A stretch of DNA of 44,412 nucleotides, taken from assembly GCA_036560145.1 (NCBI GenBank), contig DATBRV010000064.1, forward strand, positions 1 to 44,412, written 5' to 3'. The translations under genes were made by a program, and so were the position numbers. The notes below the pieces were generated by a model. The model did not search any database and was not told the DNA's origin. It worked only from the letters and a program-made list of their open reading frames with translations. Of the stretch, positions 15,361-23,420 are shown piece after piece. Numbering within the stretch: position 1 is the stretch's first letter; each line of letters begins with the position of its first letter. The stretch comes from DATBRV01 sp036560145 (GTDB lineage: Bacteria; Myxococcota_A; UBA9160; SMWR01).

Positions 15361-17391
15361 TCAGAACAGCCCTCCGCGCCGGCTCGCGTGCGTCTCGAGC
15401 GAGGCCAACGCCTCGGCGTGACCGAGCTGACGCGCGAGGTCGGCGGCGGTGGCGCCGCTCTCGTCGCGAATCCGCGGATTCGCCCCGGCCTCGAGGAGGA
15501 CCTGCACCACGTCCGCGTGTCCCGCCGCGGCGGCCCGCATCAGCGCGGTCCTTCGCTGCTGCCCGCGCTCGTCCGGCTCGGCGCCGAGATCGAGGAGCCG
15601 GCGCACGACCGCCGCGTGCCCCTGCTGCGCAGCCACCATCAGCGCGGTGTTGCCGGCGAGGGTGCGCGCGTTCAGATCGGCTCCGTGCGACACCAGCAGC
15701 TCGACGAGGCCCGAGGCGCCGGACGCCGCCACCACCAGCAGCGCCGGCTGGCGATCCGCGCAGAGCACGCGGGGATCCGCGCGGCGATCGAGGAGCGCCG
15801 ACACGGCGCGCGGCTCGCCGGAAGCCACCGCGAAACAGAGCACGGCCTCACCGTTCGCGTCGAGGGCGGCCGGATTCGCCCCGCGCGCCAGCAGCTGCCG
15901 AAGGGTCTCCGCGTGGCCGCCGCGCGCAGCCCAGGCCAGCGCCGTCATACCGCCTGCCGAGCGCGCCTCGAGGTCGGAGCCGGCGCCGAGCAGGGGCTCC
16001 ACGAGCTTCGCGCGTCCGCTGCGGGCGGCTGCGATCAGCGCCGTCGAGCCGTCGGCGCTCGCCAGCTTCGGATCCGCGCGCGCCGTGAGCAGCGCAGAGA
16101 CCACCGGCAGGTGACCTTCCGCGGCCGCGAAGCCGAGCGCCGTACGGCCCTCCGGCCCCCGGGTGTCGGGCTTCGCCCCCGCCGCGAGCAGCTTGCGAAC
16201 GATCTCGACGTGGCCCTTCCACGCCGCGCGCGTGAGCGCCGTGTGGCCTTCCGGATCCCGCGCCTCGAGGCCGGCGCCGCCCGCGAGCAGGGCGCCCACG
16301 AGGTCGGTCTGCCCGCGCCAGGCGGCCACCTCGAGTGCGCTCCAGCCGGCATACACCTCGCCGTCGCTCACCGCCGCAGCCGGCTGCGCCCCCCGCTCGC
16401 GTTGCAGCCAGGCGAGACGCTCGGCCTTCTCGTCCCGGGCCGGCCCGCGCACCCTCGCGCCCGCGGCGCGCAGCTCGCGGGCCGCGTCCGGATGATCGTT
16501 CGCCAGGGCAACGTCGTACGGCGTCCGCCCCTGGACGTCGGCGGCGTCGACGTCGACGCCCTTCTGGAGGAGCAGACGCATCACCTCGAGCTGGCCGCCC
16601 CGCGCCGCGAACCAGAGCGCCGTGTGGCCGAGCGCGTCGCGGGCGAGCGGGTCGGCGCCCGACGCGAGCAGCCGCGCGGCGAGCGCCGCCCTCCCCTCGC
16701 GCGCGGCGAGCACGAGCGCGCTGTCCCCGGCGGCGTCGACCGCGTTGGGATCGGCGCCGGCTTGCAGCAGGGCCTCGGCGAGCGCGCGATCGTCGCGTTC
16801 CACGGCGTACGTGAGCAGGCTGCGCGCCCCCACCGCCGCGTTGGGATCCGCGCCCCGGGCCAGCGCGGCCCGCACCGCCGTCGCATCCCCGAGCTCGATC
16901 GCCCGGTGCAGCGCAGCTCCGGCCGTCTCGGCGTCCGGCGCGATCGCCGCGGGCGCGCCAGGTCCCGCGCCGTCCACTCCCAGGACGGCGAGCCGGGCGG
17001 CGGCCACCTCATGCCCGCGCTGAGCCGACCTGCGGTACCAGGCGATCGCCTCCTCGCGATCGGCCATCACGCCCCAGCCGTGCTCCAGCATGCTGCCGAG
17101 TCCGTATTGCGCGCCCGGATGCCCCAGCGCGGCGGCGCTGCGCAGCCAGACGACCGCCTTCGCGTCGTCCCTCGGAACCCCGCGCCCGGCACGGTAGAGC
17201 GAGCCGAGGCGGTACTGGGCCTCCGGGTTTCCCTGGCTCGCGAGCTCCTTCCAGATCGCCGCCGCGTCGGCGTAGCGGCGCTCGCGCACGGCGGCTTCGG
17301 CGTCCTTGATCCGATCGGCTCCGGCCTCTCCGGCGAGCGACGCGAGCGCGATCAGGAGCAGCCAGAAACCGAGCCATCCACGGGCGCTCAT
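15361..17391 (-). CDS. Secreted Sel1/ankyrin repeat protein
   Basis: 676 aa. Signal peptide (LGFWLLLIALASLAGEAGA). Residues about 30-140 hold two Sel1-like TPR repeats (EAQYRLGSLYRAGRGVPRDD, then AQYGLGSMLEHGWGVMADRE). The rest is about 15 ankyrin repeats in two blocks of five and ten, broken near residue 345 by a charged linker. Repeats follow the G-x-TAL-x-x-AA-x-x-G-H pattern. Such solenoids bind other proteins; with a signal peptide this one should do so in the periplasm. Its ATG overlaps the stop of the ferredoxin-flavoprotein gene (ATGA), so it is probably made with that redox protein and may act as an assembly or scaffold factor. That role is inference. Confidence 0.88.
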   Translation of the reverse strand: MSARGWLGFWLLLIALASLAGEAGADRIKDAEAAVRERRYADAAAIWKELASQGNPEAQYRLGSLYRAGRGVPRDDAKAVVWLRSAAALGHPGAQYGLGSMLEHGWGVMADREEAIAWYRRSAQRGHEVAAARLAVLGVDGAGPGAPAAIAPDAETAGAALHRAIELGDATAVRAALARGADPNAAVGARSLLTYAVERDDRALAEALLQAGADPNAVDAAGDSALVLAAREGRAALAARLLASGADPLARDALGHTALWFAARGGQLEVMRLLLQKGVDVDAADVQGRTPYDVALANDHPDAARELRAAGARVRGPARDEKAERLAWLQRERGAQPAAAVSDGEVYAGWSALEVAAWRGQTDLVGALLAGGAGLEARDPEGHTALTRAAWKGHVEIVRKLLAAGAKPDTRGPEGRTALGFAAAEGHLPVVSALLTARADPKLASADGSTALIAAARSGRAKLVEPLLGAGSDLEARSAGGMTALAWAARGGHAETLRQLLARGANPAALDANGEAVLCFAVASGEPRAVSALLDRRADPRVLCADRQPALLVVAASGASGLVELLVSHGADLNARTLAGNTALMVAAQQGHAAVVRRLLDLGAEPDERGQQRRTALMRAAAAGHADVVQVLLEAGANPRIRDESGATAADLARQLGHAEALASLETHASRRGGLF

Positions 17392-18698
17392 CGCGTGCCG
17401 CGCTTCGTCTCGACCGCCACGCCGATCGATGCCAGGAACGCGTTGGGAACGATGCCGCCCGCGCACACGATTACGGCGTCGTTGGCCAGCGAGGCCTCGC
17501 GATCCCCGCAGCGCAGGCGGACCGCTTCGGGCTCGATCCGCGTCGCCTCGGACCCGAGCAGGACGCGCAAGCGGCCCGCGGCGACCGCCGCCTCGACCTT
17601 CGTGCGGTTCTTCGGCTTGGCGCGCGAAAAGGAGTCGCCGCGGTACGCGAGGGTCGCCTTCGCTTCCGGCTCCGCGGCGAGACGCTCGGCCGCCTCCAGG
17701 GCGCTGTCGCCGCCCCCCACCACCAGCACCCGCTGGCCGCGATACTGCTCCGGCTCGATCAGCCGGTAGACCACCTTCGGCAGCTCCTCGCCGGGCACGC
17801 CGAGCTTGCGCGGGGTTCCCCGGCGGCCGATCGCGAGCAGCACCGCCCGCGTGCGATAGCGATCGCGCGACGTCGCCACCTCGAAGCCCGAGTCGGTTCG
17901 CGTGATCCCCTCCACGCGCTCCTCGTATCGGATGGCGGGCTTCTCGCGGCGTTCGACCTCGCGCCACAGTTCGAGCAGGGATTCCTTGCTGGTCTCGCGC
18001 ATCTGGAGCTTGCCGTAGAGGGGCAGCTCCACGGGAGCGGTCATCACGATCTTGCCGCGCGGGTAGTGCGCCACCGCGCCGCCGAGCGTCTCCTGCTCGA
18101 GTGTCACCGCGCGGAGTCGGTGCTGCTTGGCGGCGAGCGACGCGGAGAAGCCCGCCGGACCGGCGCCCACGATCACGAGATCGAGCGGGTCGCCTCCGCC
18201 GCCGCGCGCGAGTCCGCGCACCGATTCGACGGCCTGACGGCCCTGCTCGATGGCATTCCGGATCAGGCCCATCCCGCCCAGCTCGCCCGCGATGAACAGG
18301 CCGGGCACGTTCGTCTGGAAGTCCGGCGCGAGCACGGGGATCTCGACGCCGCGGGTCTCGGTGCCGAACACGAGCTCGATGGCGTCCACCGGACAGGCCT
18401 GCTGGCAGGCCCCGTGGCCGATGCAGTTGGCCGCCCGCACCAGATGCGCCTTGCCGCCGATCAACCCCAGCACGTCCTGTTCCGGGCAGGCCTTGATGCA
18501 GGCTCCGCAGCCGATGCACTCGCTCTCGTCGATCCGCGGATGCAGGGACGCGGGCTCCAGCAGTCCGAGCTCGCGCGACTCCCGCAGCACGGACCGGCTC
18601 CGGGCCGAGCGACGACGCCGGCTCAACCCGTACGGCACCCACACGAGCAGGAGAACCGACAGATAGATCACGAAGTGCAGCGGATCCGTCCCCGCCAT
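17388..18698 (-). CDS. Membrane-anchored ferredoxin fused to a circularly permuted thioredoxin-reductase-like flavoprotein
   Basis: 436 aa. One N-terminal membrane helix (about 8-25). Residues 61-103 are a two-cluster ferredoxin: CIGCGACIKACP is a full 4Fe-4S motif. The second, CIGHGACQQACP, has His95 where the second Cys should be. Residues 128-160 (TNVPGLFIAGELGGMGLIRN) are the FAD-binding segment that normally ends pyridine-nucleotide oxidoreductases. Here it precedes the FAD Rossmann motif VIVGAGPAGFSASLAA (about 175-190) and NAD(P)H motif VLVVGGGDSALEAAERL. The protein ends at NAFLASIGVAVETKRG, where that segment would normally follow. No CXXC pair, so it likely moves electrons between NAD(P)H and the clusters. 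GGGAGG-type ribosome site upstream. Confidence 0.87.
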   Translation of the reverse strand: MAGTDPLHFVIYLSVLLLVWVPYGLSRRRRSARSRSVLRESRELGLLEPASLHPRIDESECIGCGACIKACPEQDVLGLIGGKAHLVRAANCIGHGACQQACPVDAIELVFGTETRGVEIPVLAPDFQTNVPGLFIAGELGGMGLIRNAIEQGRQAVESVRGLARGGGGDPLDLVIVGAGPAGFSASLAAKQHRLRAVTLEQETLGGAVAHYPRGKIVMTAPVELPLYGKLQMRETSKESLLELWREVERREKPAIRYEERVEGITRTDSGFEVATSRDRYRTRAVLLAIGRRGTPRKLGVPGEELPKVVYRLIEPEQYRGQRVLVVGGGDSALEAAERLAAEPEAKATLAYRGDSFSRAKPKNRTKVEAAVAAGRLRVLLGSEATRIEPEAVRLRCGDREASLANDAVIVCAGGIVPNAFLASIGVAVETKRGTR

Positions 18699-18725
18699 GC
18701 GCGGGCTGCCTCCCTCGAAGCCTGC

Positions 18726-20810
18726 TCAGAAATCGTATCGGACGCCGCCCGTCAGGAAGTACCCCGACGGCCGATCCAGCCCCCCGCTCAGCGTCCTTCC
18801 CCATTCATAGCCGCCTTCTGCATCGAAGCTGAGCTTCCAGAGCCGGTAGTCGAAACGCAGCGAGGGCCTCAGCGCCACCACGTCCTGCGTCGTGGAGCTC
18901 TTCTGGTAGATCGTGTAGAAGCGCGGATTGACCCGCAGCGCGGAGGTGATCGGGACGCGCGCCTGGAGCGCGAACGTGACGACGTCGCCGTTCGAGCCGT
19001 CGAAGTAACGCAGGCTCGCGACCCCGATGTCGCCCGGCACGGCGAGGTCGTTCGCGATCAGCTGCGCGAGATACGAGAACTCCCACCCGGTCCCCGGGAA
19101 GCCTTCGATGCCTCCCGAGGTCTCGGTGCCGGAGAAGTCGCTCGCGGTGAAGTCGACTGCGAGCTGCAAGCGGGGCAGCAGCACCTGCGAGATCCCCAGG
19201 TTCAAGCTGGTGGCGTGCGAAGTCCGGTCCTCTGCCAACGAGTGGATCTCGGAGGTCGAGAAGAGGCTCTCCAGCGAAGAGAGTCCTCCCACCTGACCCT
19301 GCACCGCGTTGCGCGTGGTCAGGAAGGGAACATTGCGGTAGTCGAAGAATCCGGTGACGGTCGTCGACGGCGTCGCCTGCCAGTTCGCGGTGACCTGCGC
19401 CACGTTGAGCGATGTGAAGTACGCGTCGTAATCGAGGTAGGCCGCGGCGAAGAGCCCATCGCGGAAGAATCGGATCTCGCCGCCCACCGCGGCGCGGTCG
19501 AGCAGCCCGTCGGCGGACTGTCCGACCGCGAAGAGGTCGATGTCGAGCGAATCGAAGAAGGTGCCGAACTCGGCGTTCACGCCGCCCAGGAAGCGATCCG
19601 TCTCGAAGCCGGTCCAGCGCGAGGAGTCGACCGGCATGCCCCCGAGCACGCCGACCTCCCAGCTCTCGCCGCCGCGATAGTTCAGCTCCGCGCCGTCGTA
19701 GCGGCCGAGCACGCCCCCGGTGCTGCGCGTGCGCCGACCGACCGAGCCCGAGAGCCCTCCGTCCGGCTGCTCGAAGGAGAGGTAGAGGGAGCCCACGTCG
19801 GTCTCGTCGCCGCCGGCGTCCTGCGCGAACTGGTGGCGGTAGCCGCCCGAGAACCGGGATCTCAGCGTGACGCTCGGCAGACGCAGCCGGGTATCCGAGT
19901 ACAGATCCGTGTAGAGAGAGGAGTCGAAGGTTTCGCTCCCCAGCTCGTCGAGGATCTGCGAGGCATGGTGGTAGCCGATGTAGACGCTGCCGAAGCTCTC
20001 CAGATCGAGAGACGAGGAACGGCGCTCCGAGCGCACCTCGCGCCTCGGGGGAATCGGCTGTGCGCGCGCGGTCAGCATCGCGTCGAGCCGCTGGCGCACC
20101 CGCGTCGCCCCCTCGCCGTCCGGATAGCGACGCAGATAGTCCTGGTAGGCGGCCTTCGCGTGCGCGAGCTGGCCCTTGCGCTCGCGAGCCAGACCCAGGA
20201 GCTCGAGCGCCGCCGGCGTCTGGTCGCTCTCGGGCTGCGCGACCACCTCCTGAAGCAACAACGCGGCGCGCTCGAACTCGCCGCTGGTGAGGGCGCGCCG
20301 CCCTTCGCTGACGAGCTGCTCGGTGCGCGGGTCCGCCGGCGGGAGGGCGGGCCTCGCGTTTCCCGGCTGGGCGCGCGGCCGCGCATCGGGCTTCACGCGG
20401 ACCACGACGCTGCGCAGGTCTCGCCCCTGGATCACCTCGAAGCTCACCGCGCGGGAGAATCGCAGCTCGAGCAGCGAGAAGTCCCCGGCTTCGGCCTCGT
20501 AGCTGACGGATTCGAGGGGAACCGCAGCATGGCCCGGAACATTCGCGCTCTCCCGCGGCGGCGGCGCCCCCGGCAGCGCGAGCAACGCGATCTGCACGTG
20601 CACGGTCTCGCCGCGCTCGGCCGGCGAGTGGCGACGGATCTGGACCGGAGCGTTGAATTGGACGGTCACGTCCCACGCCTCCCCGGCGCGATCGATCCGC
20701 ACGCCCTCGATCAAGCGCATCTGGAACGCCTGCGCCCAGCTACCGGCCGGTGCGAGCGACGTCAGCAGCGCAGCCTCGAGGAAGAGCAACAGTACGGAGA
20801 TCGACCGCAT
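18726..20810 (-). CDS. Outer-membrane beta-barrel protein with AMIN-like and TPR domains
   Basis: 694 aa from ATG 20810. This start gives a proper signal peptide (SISVLLLFLEAALLTSLAPA, cut near SWAQAF) and has GGAGAGA just before it; the 15-residue longer form is less likely. Residues about 30-120 look like an AMIN/polysaccharide-binding beta domain (VRIDRAGEAWDVTVQF). Residues about 145-235 carry TPR units (AALLLQEVVAQPESDQTPAALELLG). From about 265 the pattern is alternating aromatic/polar strands typical of a barrel of 20 or more strands, ending with RYDF. A terminal Phe is the BAM recognition signal. It is divergent from the cytochrome genes, so it may be the outer-membrane pore of that system (inference; no sequence homology to MtrB claimed). 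Confidence 0.8.
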   Translation of the reverse strand: MRSISVLLLFLEAALLTSLAPAGSWAQAFQMRLIEGVRIDRAGEAWDVTVQFNAPVQIRRHSPAERGETVHVQIALLALPGAPPPRESANVPGHAAVPLESVSYEAEAGDFSLLELRFSRAVSFEVIQGRDLRSVVVRVKPDARPRAQPGNARPALPPADPRTEQLVSEGRRALTSGEFERAALLLQEVVAQPESDQTPAALELLGLARERKGQLAHAKAAYQDYLRRYPDGEGATRVRQRLDAMLTARAQPIPPRREVRSERRSSSLDLESFGSVYIGYHHASQILDELGSETFDSSLYTDLYSDTRLRLPSVTLRSRFSGGYRHQFAQDAGGDETDVGSLYLSFEQPDGGLSGSVGRRTRSTGGVLGRYDGAELNYRGGESWEVGVLGGMPVDSSRWTGFETDRFLGGVNAEFGTFFDSLDIDLFAVGQSADGLLDRAAVGGEIRFFRDGLFAAAYLDYDAYFTSLNVAQVTANWQATPSTTVTGFFDYRNVPFLTTRNAVQGQVGGLSSLESLFSTSEIHSLAEDRTSHATSLNLGISQVLLPRLQLAVDFTASDFSGTETSGGIEGFPGTGWEFSYLAQLIANDLAVPGDIGVASLRYFDGSNGDVVTFALQARVPITSALRVNPRFYTIYQKSSTTQDVVALRPSLRFDYRLWKLSFDAEGGYEWGRTLSGGLDRPSGYFLTGGVRYDF

Positions 20811-20898
20811 TCTCTCCGTCCCGGAGGCGGGGGAACGCATCAGCGATCCGAACACGGCGAATCGCTGGCAGATTCTTCGGAAAACGGCACGCTCGGCA

Positions 20899-20914
20899 AG
20901 TGACGATTGTCACA
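20899..20914. promoter_or_regulatory. CRP/FNR-family operator candidate in a divergent promoter region
   Basis: AGTGA-CGATTG-TCACA matches the CRP consensus TGTGA-N6-TCACA at nine of ten bases, with perfectly palindromic GTGAC/GTCAC arms. It sits about 89 bases upstream of the barrel gene start and about 129 bases upstream of the cytochrome b-like gene, so one site could control both directions. I identified it by eye; the regulator is not in the window. Confidence 0.6.
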
Positions 20915-21042
20915 GCAGACGGTGTAGCAAAGAACTAAGCAGCGGGGGCTCGGGCGACCGCTGCAGCAATTCGCCCCAGTTGCTCCGTCTCTCGCGGCGC
21001 GGCATACAGATCGAGTCCTCTCCCCCCGATAGGTCCAGCGAC

Positions 21043-21861
21043 GTGGCGGTCAGCAGCAGAGCCGAGCCGAGATCGGAGCGCGCGCAGCGCGGCGCCGCCT
21101 TCCGGGTGTTCGGACTGGCATGTGCTGCGCTGCTCGCGTGGGGCGCCCAGGTACGCGACGAGCACTACGTGAGCGCTGACTTCGGCCTGGGCTACGCCCT
21201 CGGCGTCGTCGGCACCGCGTGCATGACCCTGCTGCTGCTCTACTCGGTGCGAAAGCGGCTGAGCGCGATCGCCGAATGGGGCGCTCTGCGACACTGGTTC
21301 GGCATCCACATGGTTCTGGGAATCCTGGGGCCCGTCGCGATCCTGTTCCACGCGAACTTCCGCCTGGGGAGCCTGAACAGCAGCGTCGCCCTGGTCTGCA
21401 TGATCCTGGTCGCCACCAGCGGCGTGATCGGCCGCCTCATCTACCCGAAGATCCACCATGGCCTCTACGGCCGGCGCGCCTCGCTCCGGGTTCTCGAGCG
21501 GAGCGCGGCCTCGCAGCGCGATGCGCTCGGGGCGGCCGTTTCCGCCTCGCCGGCGCTGGCCCGCGCGCTCGGCGAATTCGAAGCGCTCGCGAAGCAGGAG
21601 ACCGGCGGTCCCCTGTCCGCACTCGTGCGGGTCGCACGACTCGGCCGGCGGGCTCGGGCTGTGCGGCGCCTCGCCCCATTTCAGGGAGATACGGAGTCGA
21701 CACGGCGCGCGCTCTCCGAGTACGTGGCCGCCGTGCGACAGGTGGCGGAGTACTCGGTCTACGAGCGCATCTTCGGACTCTGGCACGCCTTCCACCTGCC
21801 GCTCTGCTTCTTGCTCTTCACGGCGACGATCGTGCACGTGATCGCCGCGCACCTGTACTGA
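21043..21861 (+). CDS. Five-helix membrane protein, putative b-haem quinol/cytochrome module
   Basis: 272 aa from GTG 21043; no good ATG exists. Five hydrophobic helices lie near residues 20-37, 49-68, 86-106, 113-133 and 246-266. Histidines cluster at helix ends: His84, His89 and His103 around helix 3 (HWFGIHMVLG, AILFHANF) and His248, His251, His265 and His270 around helix 5 (LWHAFHLP, IVHVIAAHLY). This spacing suits two b-type haems as in cytochrome b561 or ferric-reductase-like proteins. Residues about 145-235 form a cytosolic helical insert. It ends three bases before the 21-haem cytochrome and is presumably its electron donor in the inner membrane (inference). Confidence 0.7.
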   Translation: MAVSSRAEPRSERAQRGAAFRVFGLACAALLAWGAQVRDEHYVSADFGLGYALGVVGTACMTLLLLYSVRKRLSAIAEWGALRHWFGIHMVLGILGPVAILFHANFRLGSLNSSVALVCMILVATSGVIGRLIYPKIHHGLYGRRASLRVLERSAASQRDALGAAVSASPALARALGEFEALAKQETGGPLSALVRVARLGRRARAVRRLAPFQGDTESTRRALSEYVAAVRQVAEYSVYERIFGLWHAFHLPLCFLLFTATIVHVIAAHLY

Positions 21862-21863
21862 GC

Positions 21864-23420
21864 ATGCGGCGCGCCCGCCCTGGCGTTCTGGCGCTGGCGG
21901 TACTGCTGGCGGCGATGGAGGCGGGGGCGATCGACCTCGAGAAGCTGGTGATGCCCGGACCCGTCGTGAAGGGCCACGCGGAGATCGAGGCCGAGTGCGG
22001 CAAGTGCCACGCCCCCTTTCGCAAGGAATCCCAGGACGCCCTGTGCCTCGACTGCCACACGAAGGTGGCCGAGGACGTGAAGCAATCGCACGGCTTTCAC
22101 GGGCGCGCGCCGGGGGTGGCGAAGGCCGCCTGCCGCGATTGCCACACGGAGCACAAGGGACGCGATGCCGACGTGATCGGCCTCGACCGCACCGCCTTCG
22201 ATCACCGCTTCACCGACTACTCGCTGCACGGCGCCCACCTGCGCCTTGCCTGCGAGAGCTGCCACCCGGCCGGCGCGGCGCTCCGCGACGCGCCGAACGA
22301 GTGCCTGGCCTGTCACCGCGAGGACGACGCCCATCGCGGCCAGCTCGGCGAGGACTGCGGCCGCTGTCACGAGGAGGCCGCCTGGACGAAGGCGCGCTTC
22401 GACCACGACAAGACGGACTTCCCGCTCACGGGCGAGCACCGCGATGTCGCCTGCGGCCTCTGTCACCCGAGCCAACACTACGAGAACACCGCCAAGGACT
22501 GCAACGGCTGCCATCGGCTCGATGACGCACACCTGGGGCGCTTTGGGACGCGCTGCGAAGACTGCCACACCGCGCAAGCTTGGAAGCCGGCGCGCTTCGA
22601 CCATGCGCGTGACGCGGGACTCGCCCTCAAGGGAGAGCACGCGCAGCTCGCTTGCGCGGCCTGTCATTCGGAAGGTCTGGCGCCCAAACTCTCGCGCGAC
22701 TGTGTATCGTGTCACCGTGCAGATGACGTGCATCGCGGCCGCCGCGGTGATGGCTGTGATCGGTGTCACAGCGAGGCCACCTGGAAGACCGAAAGCTTTG
22801 ATCACGACCGCATGACGGACTTCGCTCTGCGCGGAGCGCACCAATCGGTCCGCTGCGAGGGATGCCATACGGGGACGCTCGGAAAGGAAGCGCTCGCGAC
22901 CACTTGCGAGGGGTGTCATCGGGACGACGATGTGCATCGCGGGCAACAGGGCAAGGCCTGCGATAGCTGTCACAACGAGCGGGGCTGGACGGACAAGGTG
23001 TTCTTCGAGCACGACGTGACCCGATTCCCGTTGCTCGGGATGCACGCCACGGTCGCCTGCGAGCAGTGCCATGCCACCCGCCGCTTCCAGGACGTCGGGG
23101 TCGACTGCCAGGGCTGCCACGCCGATGACGACGTCCACCTGGGACGCCTGGGCGAAGACTGCGAGCGCTGCCACAACCCGAACGGTTGGAAGCTCTGGCG
23201 CTTCGATCACGCGCAGCAGACCGGATTCGGCCTCCGCGGCGCGCACGAGACGCTCGATTGCCACGCTTGCCACCGCGCGCCGCTGCACGCGAGGGTCCCG
23301 CTGCTCACCACCTGCGGGGGCTGTCATGCCGAGGAGGATCCGCACGGGGGCGCCTTCGGACATACCTGCGAGCGCTGCCACGGGGAAACCGATTGGAACG
23401 ACGTGTCGGTGACGCACTGA
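21864..23420 (+). CDS. Multihaem c-type cytochrome with 21 CXXCH motifs
   Basis: 518 aa with an N-terminal signal (VLALAVLLAAMEAGA). I count 21 CXXCH haem-attachment motifs from CGKCH to the final CERCH. The protein is built from a repeating unit: D-D-x-H-R/L-G-x-x-G-x-x-C-x-x-CH, then W-x-x-x-x-F-D-H, then T-x-F-x-L-x-G-x-H, and C-x-x-CH. Conserved extra His residues in FDH and GxH provide distal ligands for bis-His haems. Such proteins act as periplasmic or surface haem wires. It follows the b-haem candidate by three bases and its stop overlaps the next cytochrome (TGATG), so all three should be cotranscribed. No outer-surface lipobox is seen, favouring the periplasm. Confidence 0.95.
   Translation: MRRARPGVLALAVLLAAMEAGAIDLEKLVMPGPVVKGHAEIEAECGKCHAPFRKESQDALCLDCHTKVAEDVKQSHGFHGRAPGVAKAACRDCHTEHKGRDADVIGLDRTAFDHRFTDYSLHGAHLRLACESCHPAGAALRDAPNECLACHREDDAHRGQLGEDCGRCHEEAAWTKARFDHDKTDFPLTGEHRDVACGLCHPSQHYENTAKDCNGCHRLDDAHLGRFGTRCEDCHTAQAWKPARFDHARDAGLALKGEHAQLACAACHSEGLAPKLSRDCVSCHRADDVHRGRRGDGCDRCHSEATWKTESFDHDRMTDFALRGAHQSVRCEGCHTGTLGKEALATTCEGCHRDDDVHRGQQGKACDSCHNERGWTDKVFFEHDVTRFPLLGMHATVACEQCHATRRFQDVGVDCQGCHADDDVHLGRLGEDCERCHNPNGWKLWRFDHAQQTGFGLRGAHETLDCHACHRAPLHARVPLLTTCGGCHAEEDPHGGAFGHTCERCHGETDWNDVSVTH

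Noticed and set aside
13831..17769. Very long plus-strand open frame opposite the nucleotidase, methyltransferase, ankyrin and flavoprotein genes
   Set aside because: High GC content leaves antisense frames open. Its translation is His/Arg/Pro-rich without domain patterns, and the minus-strand genes have clear motifs.
18066..20903. Plus-strand 945-codon frame opposite the flavoprotein and barrel genes
   Set aside because: Antisense shadow of two well-supported genes.
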